From positions 24,216 through 84,757 of the forward strand of contig LVBB01000020.1 of the NCBI GenBank assembly GCA_001603075.1: DNA of 60,542 nt, read 5' to 3'. The notes below the pieces were generated by a model. That model made no database searches, had not been told where the DNA came from, and saw only the letters and a program-made list of their open reading frames with translations. Positions 56,633 through 60,542 of the stretch are shown here, piece by piece. Position 1 is the stretch's first letter. The number at the start of each line of letters is the position of its first letter. The translations under genes were made by a program, and so were the position numbers. Source of the DNA: Phycisphaerales bacterium Planc_01 (GTDB lineage Bacteria > Planctomycetota > Phycisphaerae > Sedimentisphaerales > Anaerobacaceae).

Positions 56633-58319
56633 GCGTCTGTCCTTCCTGGCCGACTTGGGTTCGTTGCGGCGTTCCACCGGGTCGCGACGGTCTCTTCTCC
56701 GGGGCGAGCGTGGCCGGGATGTCCAGCCAGAAGGTCGAGCCGACGCCGACCTGGCTCTCCATGCCGATCGTCCCGGCCAGCATCTGGGCCAGCTCCTTGC
56801 TGATCGCCAGGCCCAGCCCGCTTCCGGGTGTCTCCCGCGTCAGCGAACCGTCCACCTGCCGGAACTTCTCGAAGATCGCCTCGCGGTCCGCCTCGGCGAT
56901 CCCGCAACCGGTGTCCGTCACCGCGATCCGCACCGTCTCGTCGTTCAGCCTGGCGGCGCGAATCTCGATCAGCCCGCGCGCCGGCGTGAATTTCACCGCA
57001 TTGCTCAGAAAATTGTACAGGACCTGCTGCACCTTGCCGCCGTCGGTCACGATGATCGGAACGTCGCCGGCCACCTGCGTGCGAATCCGGATTCTCTGCT
57101 TCTTGGCCAGCAGCGAGAACGACGAGACCAGCGAATCGCAAAGCTGCGGCAGCGACACCGGCTCGATGTGCAGCTCCATGCGCCCCGCCTGCACCTTCGC
57201 CAGATCGAGCAGATCGTTGATCATGGCCAGCAGACTGTTGCCGCTGCTGATGATGTTCTCGGCGTAACGCTGCCCCTTGTCACGCCGCAGCAGACCCGGC
57301 TTCTCACGAAGCACCTGCGCGAACCCGAGAATGGCGTTCAGCGGCGTGCGAAATTCGTGCGACATGTTCGCCAGAAACTCGCTCTTGAGCTTGTTCGCCT
57401 TGTACAGCTCGATGTTCCGCTCGCTCAGCTCGGCGATCTTCGCATCGAGCTGACGGTTGGCCTCGCGCAGTTTCTCCTGGGCGCCCTGGAGATTGTCGAG
57501 CATGTGGTTGAACGCCTCGCTGAGCCGCTCGTATTCGTCGCCCGTCACGATCGAACTGCGGGTGTCGAGGTTGCCCTCGGCCACGTTGTTGACCAGCGCC
57601 CGCAACTGGCGAATCGGACGCAGGATAACCCGCTGCGTGATCCAGTAAAACGCCACCATCGCACCCGTGGCGCCAATCAGCCCGGCGATGATCGTCCAGA
57701 CCCGGTTCAGAAACACCGTCTTCCTCACGTCGCTGCCGATCCCATGCGTCCGGACGGCGGCGACGCCGACGATTTCATTCAGCGCAAACGCCCCGGCCGA
57801 GCCCTGCGGATTGTGGCAGCTCACGCACGTTTCCGTCGCGCGAAACAGACGCACGTAGTCGCTCTGCAGCCGCCCCTCGGGCCGACTGAGCTCAATGTCG
57901 TCGTCGCGGGCATCATCGACGATCAGCTTGTCGAACAGCCTCCGCTGTGCGCGGGTGAGCCGTTCCAGTTCATCGTGCCCGCGTTGGGAACGCAGGGCGA
58001 TCCAGACGACCCCCGGCTCGTTCGGGTCCTTCATCGCGCCGCGGCTGTTCAACTCCGGAGGCAGGGGCATCTGCGAGAGCCCTTTCAACTGGAAGTGCAC
58101 CGGAAGCAGAACCGATTCGACGCGCGCCTTGTTCGTGTCCAGAAGGACCTTCGTGGTCAACTGGCTCATCCAGATGTAGGGAATCAGCAGCGCGATGGCC
58201 AGGCTGAACAGCACCGCGGCCCCGAACATGATCCGGCACTTCTCCGCCAGCGACAGAGGGCTCAGATGCAGGAACCGGAGAATGCGTTGCACAGTCTTGC
58301 CCAGGTCGATACGCATCAT
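56613..58319 (-). CDS. Sensor histidine kinase with periplasmic c-type heme domain
   Basis: 568 residues. Helix 1 (about 30-52) and helix 2 (about 210-232) bracket a periplasmic domain of the DUF3365/Tll0287 kind with a CVSCH heme-attachment motif (about 165), near FRATET. HAMP (about 235-290) follows, then a coiled coil (EKLREANRQLDAKIAELSE), HisKA with NMSHEFRTPLNAILG (phospho-His ~325), and HATPase with FLSNAVKFT, DTGCGIA, SGLGLAISKELA. It presumably senses redox state or a gas ligand and phosphorylates a regulator not encoded nearby. Ends 20 nt inside the S9 peptidase start, so co-expression is expected. Start ATG 58319 or 58316. Confidence 0.92.
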   Translation of the reverse strand: MMRIDLGKTVQRILRFLHLSPLSLAEKCRIMFGAAVLFSLAIALLIPYIWMSQLTTKVLLDTNKARVESVLLPVHFQLKGLSQMPLPPELNSRGAMKDPNEPGVVWIALRSQRGHDELERLTRAQRRLFDKLIVDDARDDDIELSRPEGRLQSDYVRLFRATETCVSCHNPQGSAGAFALNEIVGVAAVRTHGIGSDVRKTVFLNRVWTIIAGLIGATGAMVAFYWITQRVILRPIRQLRALVNNVAEGNLDTRSSIVTGDEYERLSEAFNHMLDNLQGAQEKLREANRQLDAKIAELSERNIELYKANKLKSEFLANMSHEFRTPLNAILGFAQVLREKPGLLRRDKGQRYAENIISSGNSLLAMINDLLDLAKVQAGRMELHIEPVSLPQLCDSLVSSFSLLAKKQRIRIRTQVAGDVPIIVTDGGKVQQVLYNFLSNAVKFTPARGLIEIRAARLNDETVRIAVTDTGCGIAEADREAIFEKFRQVDGSLTRETPGSGLGLAISKELAQMLAGTIGMESQVGVGSTFWLDIPATLAPEKRPSRPGGTPQRTQVGQEGQTHAEETT

Positions 58320-58416
58320 CCTCTACTGACGATCGATGATTATCTTGGCCCCGTGCCGGAACGCCGCCGGCACATCCGTCAGCCGACTCGGACGATCGAC
58401 GCGGCGCGCCCCCGAA

Positions 58417-60225
58417 TCAGCTCTCCGGCTTTTTCTCCACGGCGTGCAGGTGTTTCTGCGTCCGCAGGTTCAGCTCGTCGAGCTGCTTCTGGTCCACCTC
58501 GCTCGGCGCGTCCGTCATCAGACACTGCCCGCGCTGCGTCTTGGGGAACGCGATCACGTCGCGAATGTTCTCCGTGCCGGTCAGCAGCATGATCAGCCGG
58601 TCCAGGCCGAACGCGATGCCCCCGTGGGGCGGTGCCCCGTAGTCCAGCGCCTTGAGGAAGAACCCGAAGCGATCCTCGGCCTGCTGCCGGGAGATGTTGA
58701 GCAGATCGAACACCCTCTGCTGGACCTCCGGGCGGTGGATACGAATGCTGCCCCCGCCGATCTCGCTGCCGTTGACCACGATGTCGTACGCCTGCGAGCG
58801 GATGTGGCCCGGGTCGGTTTCGAGCTTGCCCAGGTCCTCCGGCACCGGCGCCGTGAACGGATGGTGAAGCGAGTCGTACCGTTTCTCGTCGGCGTTCCAC
58901 TCGAACAGCGGGAAGTCCACCACCCACAGGAACGCGAAACTCTTCGGGTCGTACAGCTTCAGGTCCCGCCCGATCCGGCAGCGCAGCGGCGCCAGCGCCT
59001 TGTTGGCGACCGACTCCTGATCGGCCACGAACATCAGCACGTCGCCGTCCTTGGCGTCGAACCGCTCGATCAACTGCCGCCCGAGATCATCGGTGAAGAA
59101 CTTGCCGATGCCCCCGATGAACGTCGGGGCTCCGTTTTCCATCTTGATCTTGAACCACGCCAGGCCCTTGGCGCCATACTCGGCGACCAAGGCGGTCAGC
59201 GTCTTCTCGATGTCGCTGCGGGAGTAGGCGTCGCCGGCCGGGGCGCACAGGCCCTTGACCACCCCGCCGGTCTCGATGCACGACGTGAAGACCTTGAACG
59301 CCGTCTGTTTGGCCAGGTCGCTGATGTCCTTGAGCTTCATGCCGAAACGCACGTCGGGACGGTCGGTCCCGTAGTCGGCCATCGCCTCCGGATAGCTCAT
59401 CCGACGGATCGGCAGCGACACCTCGACCCCAAGGATCTCCTTCCAGATCCGCGCCACCAGTTCCGAATGGACGGCGATCACGTCGTCGACGTCCACGAAG
59501 CTCATCTCGACGTCGATCTGCGTGAATTCCGCCTGGCGATCGGCGCGCGGGTCTTCATCGCGGAAACAGCGAACGATCTGGAAATACTTCTCGACCCCAC
59601 CGACCATCAGAATCTGCTTGAACAACTGCGGCGACTGGGGCAGCGCGTAGAACGCATTGCGCACCAGGCGGCTGGGCACGAGGAAGTCGCGGGCGCCTTC
59701 CGGCGTGCTCTTGGCCAGCATCGGCGTCTCGACCTCCCAGAATCCCTTCTCGTCGAAATACCGCCGGGCCAGCGACGCGACACGATGCCGCACGCGAAGA
59801 CGCTGCTGCATTTCGGGCCGACGAAGGTCGATATAGCGGTATATCAGCCGCGTCTCTTCGTTCGTCTTGCTCGCGTTGTCCAGCTCGAACGGGGGCGTCT
59901 TGGCGATGTTGAGGACGTCGAGCCGATCGACGACCACCTCGATCTGCCCGGTGGCCAGCTTCGGGTTTTCCAGCCCCTCGCCTCGCGGCCGCACCCTGCC
60001 GCTGGCCGCAATGACCCACTCGCATCGCGCCGTCCGGGCGAGCTGGTGCGCCTCCGGACCGGTCTCCGGATCGAAGACCAGTTGGGTCAGTCCCTCCCGA
60101 TCCCGCACGTCAAAAAAGACCAGGTTGCCATGATCTCGATAGGACTGGACCCAGCCGGTCAGGACGACACGTTTGCCCGCGTCGGCCAGACGAAGCTCGG
60201 CGCAATGATGCGTTCTCTTCAACAT
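58417..60225 (-). CDS. aspS: Aspartyl-tRNA synthetase, bacterial type
   Basis: 602 residues. N-terminal OB-fold: [45 protein letters not shown]. Class II motifs: [20 protein letters not shown] (motif 1), [63 protein letters not shown] (motif 2 region, residues described by span), and [13 protein letters not shown] (motif 3). An insertion (about 305-415) is the bacterial GAD domain. The protein attaches Asp, perhaps also Asn, to tRNA. ATG 60225 was chosen; the frame reaches 60348 without family sequence. A promoter and a leader hairpin precede it. Confidence 0.95.
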   Translation of the reverse strand: MLKRTHHCAELRLADAGKRVVLTGWVQSYRDHGNLVFFDVRDREGLTQLVFDPETGPEAHQLARTARCEWVIAASGRVRPRGEGLENPKLATGQIEVVVDRLDVLNIAKTPPFELDNASKTNEETRLIYRYIDLRRPEMQQRLRVRHRVASLARRYFDEKGFWEVETPMLAKSTPEGARDFLVPSRLVRNAFYALPQSPQLFKQILMVGGVEKYFQIVRCFRDEDPRADRQAEFTQIDVEMSFVDVDDVIAVHSELVARIWKEILGVEVSLPIRRMSYPEAMADYGTDRPDVRFGMKLKDISDLAKQTAFKVFTSCIETGGVVKGLCAPAGDAYSRSDIEKTLTALVAEYGAKGLAWFKIKMENGAPTFIGGIGKFFTDDLGRQLIERFDAKDGDVLMFVADQESVANKALAPLRCRIGRDLKLYDPKSFAFLWVVDFPLFEWNADEKRYDSLHHPFTAPVPEDLGKLETDPGHIRSQAYDIVVNGSEIGGGSIRIHRPEVQQRVFDLLNISRQQAEDRFGFFLKALDYGAPPHGGIAFGLDRLIMLLTGTENIRDVIAFPKTQRGQCLMTDAPSEVDQKQLDELNLRTQKHLHAVEKKPES

Positions 60226-60261
60226 ACCCGATGTCTCTTGAATTTCGTCAATCTGCCCAAA

Positions 60262-60282
60262 CCTGCGGGAACAACCCGCAGG
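60262..60282 (-). promoter_or_regulatory. Perfect 8-bp hairpin in the aspS leader
   Basis: CCTGCGGG-ttgtt-CCCGCAGG on the minus strand, about 10-30 nt after the predicted transcription start. Only three T follow, so it is unlikely to terminate; it may stabilise the message or bind protein. Confidence 0.45.
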
Positions 60283-60298
60283 CAGGGTGTAATCCGTC

Positions 60299-60327
60299 AG
60301 GATAGTGAAGATGGGGCGACGCGTCAA
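60299..60327 (-). promoter_or_regulatory. Sigma70-like promoter of aspS
   Basis: Minus strand: TTGACG (60322-60327, 5/6), 17-nt spacer, TATCCT (60299-60304, 4/6). Predicted +1 near 60292; the 67-nt leader contains the hairpin at 60262-60282. Confidence 0.65.
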
Positions 60328-60394
60328 CAGCCGCTTTCGCAATCGCACGACGATTTGCCCCGGTCGGCCCGATGGACTTGACGCCGCACAGACG

Positions 60395-60428
60395 AAAAAG
60401 GGGCCTGCGTCGCGTGAACGCAGGCCCC
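60395..60428 (-). terminator. Strong intrinsic terminator
   Basis: Minus strand: 11-bp perfect stem GGGGCCTGCGT / ACGCAGGCCCC (60418-60428 with 60400-60410), 7-nt loop, then TTTTT (60395-60399). It ends the gene whose tail lies at 60476-60542. Confidence 0.9.
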
Positions 60429-60475
60429 GTGAGTGCTACAGAGTGCGGCGGGCGTTCCGCCGCTCGTCAGTACAG

Positions 60476-60542
60476 CTACTGAGCGGCCGGGCGGCCGAAG
60501 CCGACGTCGTCCACGAAGACCGTCCCCTTGCCGCCGGCCTTC
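60476..60542 (-). CDS. C-terminal fragment of a protein ending GTVFVDDVGFGRPAAQ (5' partial)
   Basis: Only the last 21 residues lie in the window, ending in TAG at 60476-60478. A 'T-V-F-V-D-D-V-G-F-G' strand at the C-terminus is typical of beta-sandwich (jelly-roll or LamG-like) domains of secreted proteins in this phylum. The family cannot be named. A strong terminator follows 48 nt after the stop, which supports it as a real gene. Confidence 0.6.
   Translation of the reverse strand, partial: KAGGKGTVFVDDVGFGRPAAQ

Noticed and set aside
1-60542. CRISPR arrays, rRNA genes, IS elements or phage genes
   Set aside because: No regularly spaced short repeats, no rRNA sequence, no transposase or integrase frame was found in the window.

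Overview
The window (about 65% GC by eye, overlapping ATGA/TTGA gene junctions, many TTG starts) most likely comes from an anaerobic Planctomycetota, probably class Phycisphaerae. This is an inference from gene content: a ThiD2-ThiE fusion, an LpxC-FabZ fusion, a secreted sulfatase, DUF2961 and glycosidase-like proteins, a heme-sensor kinase, and the oxygen-averse homocysteine genes HcyBio, NIL-ferredoxin and UPF0280. BamA, a Skp/OmpH-like protein and lpxA/C/D show a diderm cell that makes lipid A.

Layout. 1-2.8 kb: end of a thiamine-phosphate synthase, a secreted TIM-barrel protein and a small DUF4282 membrane protein. 2.8-4.2 kb: Tat-exported sulfatase. 4.5-6.0 kb: AbiEi/AbiEii toxin-antitoxin pair with an operator-like palindrome. 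6.2-16.6 kb: a TPR/CsgG-like lipoprotein followed by secreted enzymes (type B carboxylesterase, a tandem glycosidase-like protein, DUF2961) and a MalY/PatB-type aminotransferase. 16.8-19.2 kb: a three-gene homocysteine operon with a good sigma70-like promoter. 19.4-24.5 kb, plus strand: sirtuin with an overlapping alpha/beta hydrolase, an ABC-F ATPase behind a leader with a three-codon uORF, a bare E2 acyltransferase core and an esterase. 24.6-26.9 kb: ribH-nusB-parA. 27.2-35.3 kb: two Hsp20 genes, two TPR proteins, nadK-dxs and a YkgJ-type protein.

35.4-53.1 kb is a nearly unbroken minus-strand information and envelope block. In transcription order it runs dnaB, bamA, skp/ompH, lpxD, lpxC/fabZ, lpxA, a Gfo/Idh gene, a PfkB kinase, tRNA-Gln(TTG), glmU, prs, rplY, pth, rpsF, ssb, rpsR, rplI, dnaA. 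A candidate origin or DnaA-binding region lies just upstream of dnaA.

53.1-56.6 kb is a disturbed region. It holds a broken flavodoxin-family gene, then a VapC-type toxin and small antitoxin set exactly between two near-identical 117-bp copies of the 3' end of an S9 peptidase gene. The intact peptidase overlaps a c-type-heme sensor kinase. The window ends with aspS (clear promoter and leader hairpin), a strong terminator and the tail of one more minus-strand gene.

The most interesting observations are (1) the ABC-F leader, where a Met-Arg-Asn-stop uORF overlaps one arm of an 18-nt long-range stem whose other arm covers codons 3-8 of the ABC-F gene; (2) the toxin-antitoxin cassette that appears to have restored the 3' end of its target gene; and (3) the complete bacterial homocysteine operon. 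Function calls rest on reading translated sequence and recalling family motifs; no database search was run.
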